Of a DNA stretch of 64,000 nucleotides, positions 53,828 through 64,000 are shown one piece after another. The first letter of the stretch is position 1, and the number at the start of each line of letters is the position of its first letter. Origin of the DNA: Anomaloglossus baeobatrachus. Taxonomy: Eukaryota; Chordata; Amphibia; Anura; Aromobatidae. The stretch spans positions 558,190,142 through 558,254,141 of the forward strand of contig NC_134355.1 in assembly GCF_048569485.1 (NCBI RefSeq). Reading direction: 5' to 3'. The notes under the pieces are model-generated. The model saw only the letters and a list, made by a program, of their open reading frames with translations. It ran no database searches and was not told the DNA's origin. Position numbers and translations under genes: made by a program.

Positions 53828-55440
53828 ATAAATGATGGTCCAACTAAACGCAAACCGGATGGAATAGCATGCCGCTGCAAGATGCTGTGGTAGGCATGCT
53901 GGTTCTCTATGCCTTCAATTTTGAATAAATCCCCAACAGTGTCACCAGCAAAGCACCCCTACACCATCACACCACCTCCTCAATGCTTCACGGTGGGAAC
54001 CAGCCATGTAGAGTCCATTCGTTCACCTTTTCTACAAAGACACGGTGGTTGGATCCAAAGATCTCAAATTTGGACTCCTCAGACCAAAGCACAGATTTCC
54101 ACTGGTCTAATGTCCATTCCTTGTGTTCTTTAGCCCAAACAAGTCTCTTCTGCTTGTTGCCTGTCCTTAGCAGTGGTTTCCTAGCAGCTATTTTACCATG
54201 AAGGCCTGCTGCACAAAGTCTCCTCTTAACAGTTGTTCTAGAGATGAGAAGGTGTGTCCAAACTTTTTGTCTGTACTAATATATACTGTATATATTAGTA
54301 CAGACCAAAAGTGGACCAGTGGAAATCTGTGCTTTGGTCTGAGTCCAAATTTGAGATCTTTGGATCCAACCACCGTGTCTTTGTAGAAAAGGTGAACGGA
54401 TGGACTATACATGCCTGGTTCCCACCGTGAAGCATGGAGGAGGAGGTGTGATGGTGTGGGGGTGCTTTGCTGGTGACACTGTTGGGGATTTATTCAAAAT
54501 TGAAAGCATACAGAACCAGCATGGCTACCACAGCATCTTCCAGCGGCGTGCTATTCCATCCGGTTTGCGTTTAGTTGGACCATCATTTATTTTTCAACAA
54601 GACAATGACCCCAAACACACCTCCAGGCTGTGTAAGGGCTAATTGACTAAGGCTACTTTCACACATCAGTTTTATGTATTCAGGCACAGTCCTTTTTTTT
54701 CCTGATCCAACGGATCCTGAAAAAAAAGTGAAAACCGTATCCACCGGATCCGTTTTTTAACGGATCCGTTATGCCGGATCCGTTAAACGGATCCGGTGGA
54801 TACGGTTTGCATCCGTTTTTGCATCCTTTTCGTCCGTTTTTTGGCTGGATCCGTTTTGTTAATTACATTGGAGCATGCGCAGTTTAGAAAAACGGATCCG
54901 GCGGCCGCATCCGTTTTTTACCGCATTACGCCGGATCCGGCGTCCATAGGCTTCTATTGTAAAACACGCCGTATCGCGCCGGATCCGGCGCGATGCGGTT
55001 TTTTTGCCGGACAAAAAAACGTTGCAAGCTACGTTGCCTCCGGCCGCCGCATTTATTTATTTTGCCGCATCCGGAAAAAAACGGATGCACCGCAAAGCCA
55101 TCCGGTACAATCCGGTAACAATGCAAGTCTATGGGGAAAAAACGGATGCGGTACTGGATCCGTTTTACCCGTTTTTTTCCGGATTGAACCTGATGGCAAA
55201 AAACTGATGTGTGAAAGTAGCCTAAGAAGGAGAGTGATGGGTTGCTACGCCAGATGACCTGGCCTCCACAGTCACCAGACCTGAACCCAATCGAGATGGT
55301 TTGGGGTGAGCTGGACCGCAGAGTGAAGGCTAAAGGGCCAACAAGTGCTAAGCATCTCTGGGAACTCCTCCAAGACTGTTGGAAAAACATTTCTGGTGAC
55401 TACCTCTTGAAGCTCAACAAAAGAATGCCAAAGAATTTTG
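53828..55440. mobile_element. two head-to-head Tc1-like relics
   Basis: Left copy (53828-54275) reads as a Tc1 transposase on the minus strand. The right copy (54295-55440, interrupted by a MITE) reads on the plus strand: VPTVKHGGGGVMVWGC (54425), [11 protein letters not shown] (about 54590), then WPPQSPDLNPIEMVWGELDR (55260). The terminal repeats GTACAGACCAAAAG of both copies face each other around a TA-rich centre at about 54287. The right copy has a deletion of most of the N-terminal region. All three DDE residues are still visible in pieces, but neither copy is functional. Confidence 0.8.
54651..55222. mobile_element. PIF/Harbinger-like MITE inside the Tc1 relic
   Basis: 572 bp, ends GGCTACTTTCACACATCAG and the complement, flanked by TAA (54648-54650 and 55223-55225). 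The interior is built from many inverted GGATCCG words. It splits the Tc1 transposase. Confidence 0.85.
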
Positions 55441-55589
55441 GGTCACAATGTAGTACCAAGTGTCAATGTACTTGGCAGGTAGTCCAGCATATTAATGAGC
55501 TCTGTATAACTGCTAGATCTGCAGCAGGCGGCTCAGTAAGTGACACATCTATGGAATCAGGGTCTCTGTCTCTACATTATGCTGCACTC

Positions 55590-55853
55590 AAATGAGGTAG
55601 CAAAAACCTGGTGACAGATTTCCTTTGTTGAGGGTGCCAAAAATTTTGTCTGGACCATTTTCTTTTGTATGAAATTGTCTAATTTGCCTTTTCTGCTTGT
55701 TGTGGTTTTTTTTGCGTGTTCCAGTACACACAAAGGAAATAAACATGTGTATGACAAAACCGTGTGGAATTGCAATAATTTCCTGGAAGAAATACTTCAT
55801 TTTCTGGGACTATTTCATGGGTGCCAACAATTTCTGCTATGGCTGTAGTACAT
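55590..55853. mobile_element. Tc1-like terminal relic
   Basis: Non-coding tail with GGGTGCCAA words at both sides and the end GCTATGGCTGTA, which I recognise as the 3' end of a Tc1-type family whose tail contains ACACAAAGGAAATAAACATG. One-ended. Confidence 0.55.
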
Positions 55854-55970
55854 TTTACCCAGCTTACTATTTTGTCATCTTGTTTTTAGAGTATCTCTAA
55901 TAAAACCAAAGCTTATAGACATATGCTTGACTTTATTGTTCACGACTAATTAGCATCATTCTATTTGCAG

Positions 55971-56083
55971 ATGATGGCGGTGCAACCCCTGTACAAGATG
56001 AGCGAGACTCTGGTTCAGACGATGACCGAAATGATAATGAGCAGCACGGATCAGAAGGTGACAGTCCAGCAAATAGATATGAG
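55971..56083 (+). CDS. IWS1: IWS1 exon 2 (residues 12-49)
   Basis: Acceptor TTCTATTTGCAG before 55971 and donor GTATGA after 56083. The split codon with exon 1 gives Asp, then DGGATPVQDERDSGSDDD, NDNEQHGSEGDSPANRYE. It is strongly acidic and Ser-rich, as in the disordered N-terminal half of IWS1. The length (113 bp) keeps frame into exon 3 (phase 0). Intron 2 is only 95 bp. Confidence 0.9.
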
Positions 56084-56178
56084 GTATGAAGATGAAATTT
56101 GTGTTCTCCTACCATGCCAATAGCAGTTAGTTTATGTTGTTCTCCAGGTTAATTAAATAGCTATTTTCCATTCCTTAG

Positions 56179-57955
56179 AATGACAACAGTGATGCAGAAG
56201 AAGAAAACAAAGATCGAGGCAGCGGTTCCGAAAATGAAGCCAATGATTCAGACGATGATGATCGTAGGCCACGTAACTCCAGTGATGTAGAGAATGATAG
56301 TTTTAATCGCAATGCTAGTGACTCTGAAACAGAAGGTGCTCATAATCATGTTGCTAGTGATTCGGAGGATGAAGCACCTCGTCAAAAGGACCGTGATGAT
56401 GATGGCACGCCTTTTAAAGGGGCTGCGAGTGATTCTGAAGAAGAGGTACAGTCTAGACATTCAGCCAGTGATTCTGATGAGGACAGTCCTACAAAAAGTA
56501 AAGGTGAAAAAGGCAACAACTCTGAGAATGAGGCCCCTGTCAGGCATGTCGCCAGTGATTCAGAGGATGAGGCTCCAACCAAACATATAGGTAGTGACTC
56601 AGAAGATGAAGCCCCTAGGAAACATGCAGGCAGTGACTCGGAAGATGAAGTCCCTAGGGTACATGTAGGCAGTGACTCTGAGGATGAGACGCCTAAGAAA
56701 CATATAGGCAGTGACTCTGAAGACGAAGCTCCAAAGAAGCATGTTGCCAGTGACTCTGAAGATGAAGCTCCAAAGAAGCATGTTGCCAGTGATTCAGAAG
56801 ATGAAGCCCCCAAAAAGCATGTTGCCAGTGATTCAGAAGATGAAGCCCCCAAAAAGCATGTTGCCAGTGATTCAGAAGATGAAGCCCCCAAAAAGCATGT
56901 TGCCAGTGATTCGGAAGATGAAGCCCCCAAAAAGCATGCAGCCAGTGATTCGGAAGATGAAATCCGAAAAAAGCATGTAGCCAGTGACTCGGAAGATGAA
57001 ACCCCAAAAAAGCATGTAGCCAGTGACTCGGAAGATGAAATCCCAAAAAAGCATGTAGCCAGTGACTCGGAAGATGAAATCCCCAAAAAGCATGTAGCCA
57101 GTGACTCGGAAGATGAAATCCCAAAAAAGCATGTAGCCAGTGACTCGGAAGATGAAACCCCAAAAAAGCATGTAGCCAGTGACTCGGAAGATGAAACCCC
57201 AAAAAAGCATGTAGCCAGTGACTCGGAAGATGAAACCCCAAAAAAGCCTGTAGCCAGTGACTCGGAAGATGAAACCTCAAAAAAGCCTGTAGCCAGTGAC
57301 TCGGAAGATGAAACCCCAAAAAAGCATGTAGCCAGTGACTCAGAAGATGAAACCTCAAAAAAGCCTGTAGCCAGTGACTCTGAAGATGAAAAGCCAAAAA
57401 AGCATGTAGCCAGTGACTCTGAAGATGAATCTCCTGCCAAGCGAGCGGTGGGTGACTCTGAAGATGAGAGGCCTGTTAAGCGTCATGCTAGACGTGCTCT
57501 TAGTGGATCAGATGATGATGATGCCCCTAAAAAAAGGGCAAGTGGATCAGATGATAAGGCTCCTGCTAAACAAAAAATTGTTGACTCAGATGATGACGCT
57601 CCTGCTAAGCACGCTGTTAGCGACTCCGATGAGGAGCGTCCTTCTAAACCAGTGCACAGTGATTCTGAAGAGGATACACCTGCTAAACAAGCCAATGCTA
57701 ACTCAGAGGATGAATTTCCCAGGATGAAAAGAAAAATTTTATCATCCGATGATAGTGATGATGAAATGGAAAGGAAAACTACCAAGAGAAGGAGAAAAAG
57801 GGCACAACGAAAAAGTTCAGGCAGCGATGACAGCGCAAGTGAGAGCGCCAAAAAGAAGGCCGCTTCAGAGAGTGAAGAAGAGGGCAACAAGAAAGTTTTA
57901 AAGAAGAAAACTGTTCTCTCTGATAGTGAAGATGAAGAGACATCTGATAAACCAG
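56179..57955 (+). CDS. IWS1: IWS1 exon 3 (residues 50-641), repeat-rich acidic region
   Basis: Acceptor TTCCATTCCTTAG and donor GTAATA. 1777 bp open from end to end in the frame set by exons 1 and 2. The middle (56584-57480, about residues 185-483) is 23 tandem 39-bp units encoding a 13-residue motif of type HVASDSEDETPKK. Each has Ser-Asp-Ser-Glu-Asp-Glu, a strong casein kinase 2 consensus (inferred from sequence). Vertebrate IWS1 is known for ASDSE-type repeats here, which form a disordered scaffold for elongation factors. A basic run KRRRKR (residues 585-590) is a likely nuclear localisation signal. No Met codon occurs before the last quarter, so the exon cannot start a protein alone. Confidence 0.93.
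56584..57480 (+). repeat. 39-bp coding minisatellite in IWS1 exon 3
   Basis: 23 units of exactly 39 bp, in frame. Left units end GCCCCCAAAAAG, right units ACCCCAAAAAAG or ATCCCAAAAAAG; four have CCTGTAGCC for CATGTAGCC or related swaps. Neighbouring units are the most alike, pointing to unequal exchange. Confidence 0.95.
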
Positions 57956-58644
57956 GTAATAAAGACCAAACTATGAAAATGACCTGTTACTGCATACTTT
58001 ACCCCCTTGTAATAAGAAGCACACCATTATAATTGACTCCTAAAATGTCGTCTTGTTTTTTTCATATCCTATACAAGTCAAATCTTACTCTTCTTCTGTG
58101 AAATTTTCTTTATGAATATCTTGCTTTTAAAAATATTGAGAACTTACTTAATCCATTTTTGATTTTGGCACCTCACCAGTTAGTTAAAAAGAAATAATAA
58201 AAAAATAAACATTTAGAACATAAATGTGAGACATGGTCAAACACAAGATAGTGGATGGTCCGCAGCCATCTCTCCCGCGTCCTCTATACATCTGAACGCT
58301 TGCCTCGGTATAGCATTCATTTTTATCTTTTTTTTTAACTGGTAGAAAAGCGAAAGCCGTTTCCAAATGCATCTTCCCTGAACACAAAAGAATCCAACAT
58401 TGAAATTCCTGTCCCTCTACACATCAGATGGTCCTGCCGAAATTGTTGGGTTCCATTGACCTGTCCTAATTTGTGCAGAACCCTTTTAGGTGCCGATCTT
58501 ACATCCTGACACCAATGTAACCATTTTTTCATTGTGAATGGAGCACAGCATTGCACGGTCTTGTATTGACTTTGAAGGATAATTGAGATATGAGCCGTCT
58601 TTGCATTGTCCTTTTAATCATTTTGTGTTTCTAATGCAATGCAG
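57956..58644. other. IWS1 intron 3
   Basis: 689 bp with GT...AG borders; nothing else recognised in it. Confidence 0.8.
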
Positions 58645-58837
58645 CCGCTAAGAAGAGTCGGATCCTCTCAGATGGCGATGACACTGACAGTGATGCGTCC
58701 TCTAAGAAAACGTCTCAAAAAAAGAAGGCAATGTCATCTGATAGTGAAGCAGAGGATGGGGAAAAATCAAAAGATGAGCCAAAGAATGCAGAGAATAAGC
58801 TGTTTGGTAGTGACAGTGAATCTGGAAATGAAGAGGA
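58645..58837 (+). CDS. IWS1: IWS1 exon 4 (residues 642-705, ends mid-codon)
   Basis: Acceptor CTAATGCAATGCAG and a perfect donor GTAAGT at 58838. It encodes [21 protein letters not shown], given here in part, and ends [14 protein letters not shown]. The [13 protein letters not shown] block is a conserved IWS1 landmark just before the segment that binds TFIIS-N-domain proteins and SPT6. Those residues and the TFIIS N-terminal-like domain of the C-terminus are not in the window; the next exon must lie beyond 64000. Confidence 0.92.
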
Positions 58838-59090
58838 GTAAGTATCAACATAGGTATTTCAAAGGGTTGTCAAATCAGAAATCTGCTCTATACATTGTGA
58901 TTGCATTGCCGTGACATACATGTTACTGTTTTAACCCCTTCCCAACCTTTGTACATGTACGTTTATAGTGGGAATTGAGTTTAGTGTTCCTGCATTATGA
59001 CATGCATGTACTTCTCGGTGATTATATGAGCACAGTATTTTGACTTAACTGGCGGTCAAGCTACTGCAGCAACTGCATCCTCACTCTTTA
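58838..59090. other. IWS1 intron 4 start, no feature
   Basis: No repeat or gene recognised up to the foldback at 59091. Confidence 0.5.
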
Positions 59091-59287
59091 AAGGGAACCT
59101 GTCATGTAGAATATGCGTTCTGACCTATCAACAGACGCATGTGTGCCCTAATTACACCTCCCTACCCAGCCCTGTGTTGTAAAATTGTGTAATATGAAAG
59201 TAATAAAAATTGTTTTAATACTTACATATTTCCTATGTAAATAGCAGAGCTCGTCGCTGCATGGGGGTCACATCGCCCTTTCGGCGT

Positions 59288-59302
59288 TTGCATACTTTCT
59301 AT
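59288..59302. repeat. target-site duplication of palindrome B, left copy
   Basis: The 15-bp TTGCATACTTTCTAT recurs exactly at 60679-60693. Confidence 0.85.
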
Positions 59303-59416
59303 TATAGAGATAATCCCGGCACACTATTGCTCCCAAATAAGAAAAATCATGCAACTGTTCATATGCAAATCACTTTTTATTGATCAAATTGTGTTGAAAT
59401 TCAGGAAATATGGTTC

Positions 59417-59463
59417 GTCCAAACAAGTCGACGTTTCGGCTGTAGGCCTTCGTCAGACTGGAC
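59417..59463 (-). ncRNA. minimal type I hammerhead ribozyme motif (left arm, B)
   Basis: Mirror of the copy at 60459-60505, same length and sequence on the minus strand. Confidence 0.7.
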
Positions 59464-60458
59464 TTTATTTTATCACTGAGAGTATGAAAGAATGCAATCA
59501 CGCCGTAGCGTGAGCCAAGAGGCAGCGGAAGACAATGCGTCAATTATGATATACGCTTTTGAGTGTGAACCTGTAGCTCAAGGATTATTAAGTAGATATA
59601 TGTAATGCATGCGTCACTTGCTACGTCAGTAAAAGAAATCTCCCCAGGGATTAGTGGTAGGTTCCTGGATCTGCATGTCAATGGGAGGAGGTGTAGCTGG
59701 AGACTGCTCAGTTGCAGACCAATATACGGTGGGTAATATAGATGTTTCCTAAGTTCTGGTCAATTATATGTATTATTGCCAGTGGGACCGGAGACATCCG
59801 AAAACGTCACCTGTAATATATTAGGCGGCAGGGATAGCGTTGCTGGTTAATGAGGAATATCAGGCCGTTCTAGTGTAATATCACCGGTAGGACCGGAATC
59901 AGAAGTGGCCGTTTCCACACTGGTGCTGGACGTGCGGTCTGCAAGTGGAGGCTCCTGTGCAGTGCAGGAGCCTCCACTTGCAGACCGCACGTCCAGCACC
60001 AGTGTGGAAACGGCCACTTCTGATTCCGGTCCTACCGGTGATATTACACTAGAACGGCCTGATATTCCTCATTAACCAGCAACGCTATCCCTGCCGCCTA
60101 ATATATTACAGGTGACGTTTTCGGATGTCTCCGGTCCCACTGGCAATAATACATATAATTGACCAGAACTTAGGAAACATCTATATTACCCACCGTATAT
60201 TGGTCTGCAACTGAGCAGTCTCCAGCTACAACTCCTCCCATTGACATGCAGATCCAGGAACCTACCACTAATCCCTGGGGAGATTTCTTTTACTGACGTA
60301 GCAAGTGACGCATGCATTACATATATCTACTTAATAATCCTTGAGCTACAGGTTCACACTCAAAAGCGTATATCATAATTGACGCATTGTCTTCCGCTGC
60401 CTCTTGGCTCACGCTACGGCGTGATTGCATTCTTTCATACTCTCAGTGATAAAATAAA

Positions 60459-60505
60459 GTCCAGTCTGACGAAGGCCTACAGCCGAAACGTCGACTTGTT
60501 TGGAC
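60459..60505 (+). ncRNA. minimal type I hammerhead ribozyme motif (right arm, B)
   Basis: Stem I GTCCA (60459-60463) pairs with TGGAC (60501-60505). Core CTGACGA (60466-60472; C at the variable position 7 is tolerated in hammerheads), one extra A, stem II GGC/GCC around CTACA, GAAAC (60485-60489), GTC (60490-60492). Compared with element A, the last stem I pair is A-T instead of G-C: both sides changed together. Stem III is again only two pairs with no loop. Confidence 0.7.
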
Positions 60506-60678
60506 GAACCATATTTCCTGAATTTCAACACAATTTGATCAATAAAAAGTGATTTGCATATGAACAGTTGCATGATTTTTCTTATTTGGGAGCAATAGTG
60601 TGCCGGGATTATCTCTATATTTGACTGTTATTTTTCCCTGAGCACCTATAATTCAGTGACTCAGAGCTTCCCTCCTTA

Positions 60679-60693
60679 TTGCATACTTTCTAT
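60679..60693. repeat. target-site duplication of palindrome B, right copy
   Basis: Exact repeat of 59288-59302. Confidence 0.85.
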
Positions 60694-61086
60694 GGTATCC
60701 CTCCCCTGTGGGCATGATACAATATATTCGCATGAGCGACGTCCCCAGTCTGCTTCTTCAGAATCCTGCGCATACGCACTTCCCATTCCCACAGCCTTTT
60801 CCGGGTGCTCGTTGTCAGTTTCAGACATGCTCTGCGCATGATCAGAAGCGTCTGAAGCCAGCGAGTGAACACCCGGAAAAGGTTGCAGGAATGGAAAGTG
60901 CAAACACGCGTGGGATCTGAAGGAACGACAGGGGACGTCACTCATGTGAATCCATGGTATCAAGCCCCTGTGGGCGTAATACCATGGATTCACATGAGTG
61001 ACGTCCCCCGTAGTATGCACACGCCCACAGGGCGATGGGGCGACGAGCTCTGCTATTTACATAGGAAATATGTAAGTAATAAAACT

Positions 61087-64000
61087 ATTTTCTTTGTCGC
61101 TCCATTGGGAGACCCAGACAATTGGGTGTATAGCTTCTGCCTCCGGAGGCCACACAAAGTATTACACTTTAAAAAGTGTAACCCCTCCCCTCTTGCCTAT
61201 ACACCCTCCCGTGGATCACGGGCTCCTCAGTTTTATGCTTTGTGTGGAAGGAGGCACACATCCACTCATGCATTCTCATATTAGTTATGTCGGTTGGAAG
61301 AAAAGAGGGCCCCCACGGGGCCCCTGGCATGTTCCCTTCTCACCCCACTACGTCGGCGGTGTTGTTAAGGTTGAGGTACCCATTGCGGGTACAAAGGCCG
61401 GAGCCTCATGCCGCCTCCTTCACCATCCCTTAGCGGCTCTCGGAGAAGTGGGATCCTGAGCGGTCATCCATTTACTGGGACCGTGCTCCCTCCGCAGCCC
61501 CTGTGGGAATCTGCCGGACCGGAGTCTATTCAACCTCAGGGACCGGGCCCTGCAACTCAAAGGTACTCTGTGTCCCCATTGGGGACTGTGCAGGGAGCGC
61601 ACCTTCTCCCCGGACGCTGCGGCAGCTGCTGAATTGAGAAGGCCGGCGGACTTCCGCGCCGACCGTGCCTGCTTGTCGGGCGCGGTCTCAAATTTAGTCC
61701 CCGGCTTCATCGCGGCCTAGTCGCAAAAATCCCGCCCCCGGGCCTGCCTGTCAGGGCTAAGGGCGGGACTGCCGACCTGACGTCGGATGTGAGGGCTGGA
61801 GCATCCTGCATGTTTCCTCCCCCCTCACTGTTCACTGTGGGGACCCCAGATTCCCGCACTTTCCTGGCGCCGCCCACGGCTCCACTCCTCCCCTGAGAGC
61901 TCCGGCAGCCATTTTTTGGCATTCTGCCGGTGGAGGATTCTCAGTGAAGAGCTCTGCAGCTCCGGGGGACCTAAGGCAGGGAATCTGGAGGACACACACT
62001 CCGCTTGTTGGCGGTCGGTAAGCCACACCGGTCACCCGGTGCTGGTCCCCCTAGGGTGCCGGAATAGATACGTATTTATATATATATTTCTGTTCGGTCG
62101 GGCTGTATACCCTTTTTTGCCCATATACCCTCAGTGATCATTCTCCTAGGAGACAACAGCATGTCGTCCACAAGGAGCAAAGCTACTAAGGCACAGGGTT
62201 TTTTTTGCGGCCTGTACCTCTTGTGGGGCTATGTTACCTGCGGGTTCCACCTACCCTCACTGTGAGCAATGCTCGACCCCTGTTTCGCTTGCTCAGCCGG
62301 AGCCTCGGTCACTAGTGGGCCCCTCGGCTCATGTAGACCCCCCTGCTCCCCCTGTCCAGGCGGCAGGGACAGAGTTCGCCTCTTTTGCTGAGAAACTCTG
62401 AGTCACTTTCACAATCCATGGCTCAGTCTATGGACAAATGGTCTGCCAAGCTGCTAGAAGCTTTGCAGTCCAGACCGGTCCTTACACAGGCCCCGGCCCC
62501 TGTTGGATCGTCGCCTCCAGGCCCCTCTCGGGCCGCGCCGCAGCGCGCTCCCAGGCTGGGCCCTAGGTCTCACGTGGAGGACTCCTGCCCGGACCACAGT
62601 CCTAGACAGGCTAAGCGGTCTCGCTGGGAATCTTCCCCGACTTCTTCACGCTGCTCGGGTTCCCAGCTTGAGGACTCTCTGGAGGACGAGGCGGACGTCG
62701 CAGCTCAGGGCTCTGACCCTGACGTCGCCCTTAACCTTGATACACCTGAAGGGGACACTTTAGTGACTGATCTTATCTCGTTCATCAACCAGGTGTTGGA
62801 TCTCTCTCCCCCGCCTCCTACTGTAGAGGAGTCGGCGTCTCAGCAGGAGAAACACCAGTTTCGGTTCCCCAAACGTACACGTAGTGCGTTTTTCGATCAC
62901 TCTAACTTCAGAGACGCTGTCCAGAAGCCCAGAGCGGTTCCGGACAAGCGCTTTACTAAGCGCCTCACTGACACGCGTTACCCCTTACCCTCTGAAGTCG
63001 TTAAGGGTTGGGCTCAATGTCCCAAGGTGGATCCTCCAGTCTCTAGATTGGCGGCTAGATCTGTGGTGTCGGTTGCAGATGGCTCATCGCTAAAGGATGC
63101 CACTGACAGGCAGATAGAGCTCCTGGTGAAGTCCATCTATGAGGCCACGGGCGCGTCTTTTGCCCCGGCCTTTGCAGCCGTGTGGGCACTCCAAGCTATC
63201 TCAGCTTGTCTGGCTGAGATTAATGCTGTCACACGTAATTCTGCTCCGCAAGTTGCGTCTTTGACTTCTCAAGCGTCAGCTTTTTCTTCCTACGCCATGA
63301 ACGCAGTCCCAGACTCTGCTAGCTGTACAGCTGTGGCATCCGCTAACTCTGTGGTAGTCTGCAGGGCCATGTGGCTGCGCGAATGGAAGGCAGACTCGGC
63401 CTCCAAGAGGTTCTTAACCGGTTTGCCGTTTTCTGGCGACCGCTTGTTTGGAGAACGATTGGATGAGATTATTAAGGAATCCAAGGGAAAGGACTCCTCC
63501 TTACCCCAGTCCAAACCTAAGAGACCTCAGCAACGGAAAATACAATCGAGGTTTCGGTCCTTTCGTCCCTTCGCCAAGCCCCAATCCTCTTCGTCCAGCA
63601 GGCCGGAGAAAGGCCAGAGGAACTCCTATGCGTGGCGGTCCAAGTCACGCCCCCAAAAGGCCACAGGAGGCACTGCCTCCAAGGCGGCCTCCTCATGACT
63701 CTCGGCGTCCCCTAGCCGCATCCTCGGTCGGTGGCAGGCTCTCCCGCTTTGGCGACGCCTGGTGGCCACATGTCCAAGACCGATGGGTGAGAGACATTCT
63801 GTCTCACGGTTACAGGATAGAGTTCAGCTCTCGTCCTGCGTCTCGTTTCTTCAGAACCTCTCCGCCCCCCGCTCAGGCCAACGCACTTTTTCAGGCAGTG
63901 GACGCTCTGAAGACAGAAGGAGTTGTGATCCCCGTCCCCCTTCAGGAACGTGGTCGCGGCTTTTACTCCAACTTGTTTGTGGTGCCAAAAAAGGACGGAT
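61087..64000 (+). mobile_element. DIRS-type retroelement fossil B, cut by the window end
   Basis: Begins with the same terminal repeat as fossil A (TTTGTCGCTCCATTGGGAGA), and continues through the leader into a gag-like region (about 62160-63700) and the start of the reverse transcriptase region (to 64000). Same family as A but clearly diverged, so an independent insertion. Again in the IWS1 sense orientation, in intron 4. The visible part looks mostly open with about one or two breaks; the remainder lies outside the window. Treated as a fossil. Confidence 0.85.

Larger units (their letters stand above)
59303..60678. mobile_element. palindromic Penelope-like non-autonomous element B
   Basis: Arms 59303-59957 and 59965-60619 are complementary over about 655 bp with no net length difference, around a 7-nt loop centred at 59961. 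A one-sided 59-bp tail (60620-60678) lies at the right. A 15-bp target duplication flanks it. Each arm has a hammerhead motif (59417-59463 minus, 60459-60505 plus), an AATAAAAAG word outside it and GTGTGCCGG near the tip. The tail shares GAGCACCTA with the tail of element A. It has the same design as A in reverse orientation, but the arms are otherwise different in sequence. No coding region. Confidence 0.65.
59091..61086. mobile_element. foldback element hosting palindrome B
   Basis: Starts TTAAAGGGAACCTGTCATG. CTTACATATTTCCTATGTAAA (59221 on, given in part) and AGCAGAGCTCGTCGC face their complements at 61036-61077. The left and right halves are separated by palindrome B, and the DIRS fossil B begins at its right edge, cutting off the right end. 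An inner palindrome at about 60930-61010 is built on GGGACGTCACTCATGTGAAT and its complement. Confidence 0.6.

Noticed and set aside
56382-57440. 352-codon minus-strand frame rich in SSSESLATCFFG
   Set aside because: Antisense shadow of the IWS1 exon 3 repeat; the plus frame has splice sites and homology to IWS1.
58838-64000. Further IWS1 exons
   Set aside because: I searched for the expected continuation after GNEEE (an acidic block, then the TFIIS-N-like domain) and saw none; the rest is intronic repeats.

Overview
The window looks like a stretch of a large, transposon-packed vertebrate genome, most likely an amphibian (frog). The reasons are the only host gene I can support, a vertebrate-type IWS1 with GT-AG introns, and the repeat community: Tc1/mariner, hAT and PIF/Harbinger-like MITEs, DIRS retroelements, an L2-type LINE, and Penelope-like fragments carrying hammerhead-ribozyme motifs. 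The species itself cannot be read from the sequence.

Layout. 1-38 kb is intergenic and almost wholly repeats: a small hAT MITE with a clean 8-bp target duplication (40-225), a C-rich minisatellite (about 672-1062), a 1.4-kb near-perfect palindrome carrying two opposed hammerhead motifs (3283-4752), further foldback elements (9-11.3 kb), a 7.1-kb almost intact autonomous hAT element with a 1.1-kb transposase (11615-18700) inserted in an older foldback, a solo-LTR-like fossil (19944-21038), a nearly intact Tc1 element (21249-22901), several MITEs, and a layered nest at 30.9-37.8 kb in which one Tc1 copy has taken up an L2 LINE, a second LINE piece and a solo LTR.

From 38.3 kb to the end lies the 5' part of IWS1 (plus strand): a promoter with NRF1, CRE and E2F-like sites, a short exon 1 (38532-38565), a 17.4-kb intron 1, exon 2 (55971-56083), a large exon 3 (56179-57955) that is mostly a 39-bp in-frame coding minisatellite, and exon 4 (58645-58837). 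The globular C-terminal half must lie beyond the window. Intron 1 holds a 4.9-kb VNTR with 45 consecutive 40-bp copies in which I see no difference, MITEs, a DIRS fossil (48078-53618) and Tc1 pieces. Intron 4 holds a second hammerhead palindrome (59303-60678) and the 5' part of a second DIRS fossil (61087 to the window end).

Most interesting signal. The two large palindromes share no long sequence but share one architecture: target duplication, an unpaired tail of about 60 bp on one side only, two arms of about 0.66-0.70 kb, and one minimal hammerhead motif per arm, facing each other. A stem I base pair differs between them by a compensatory change (G-C versus A-T), which supports a conserved RNA fold. 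At least four decayed relatives of the motif lie elsewhere in the window.
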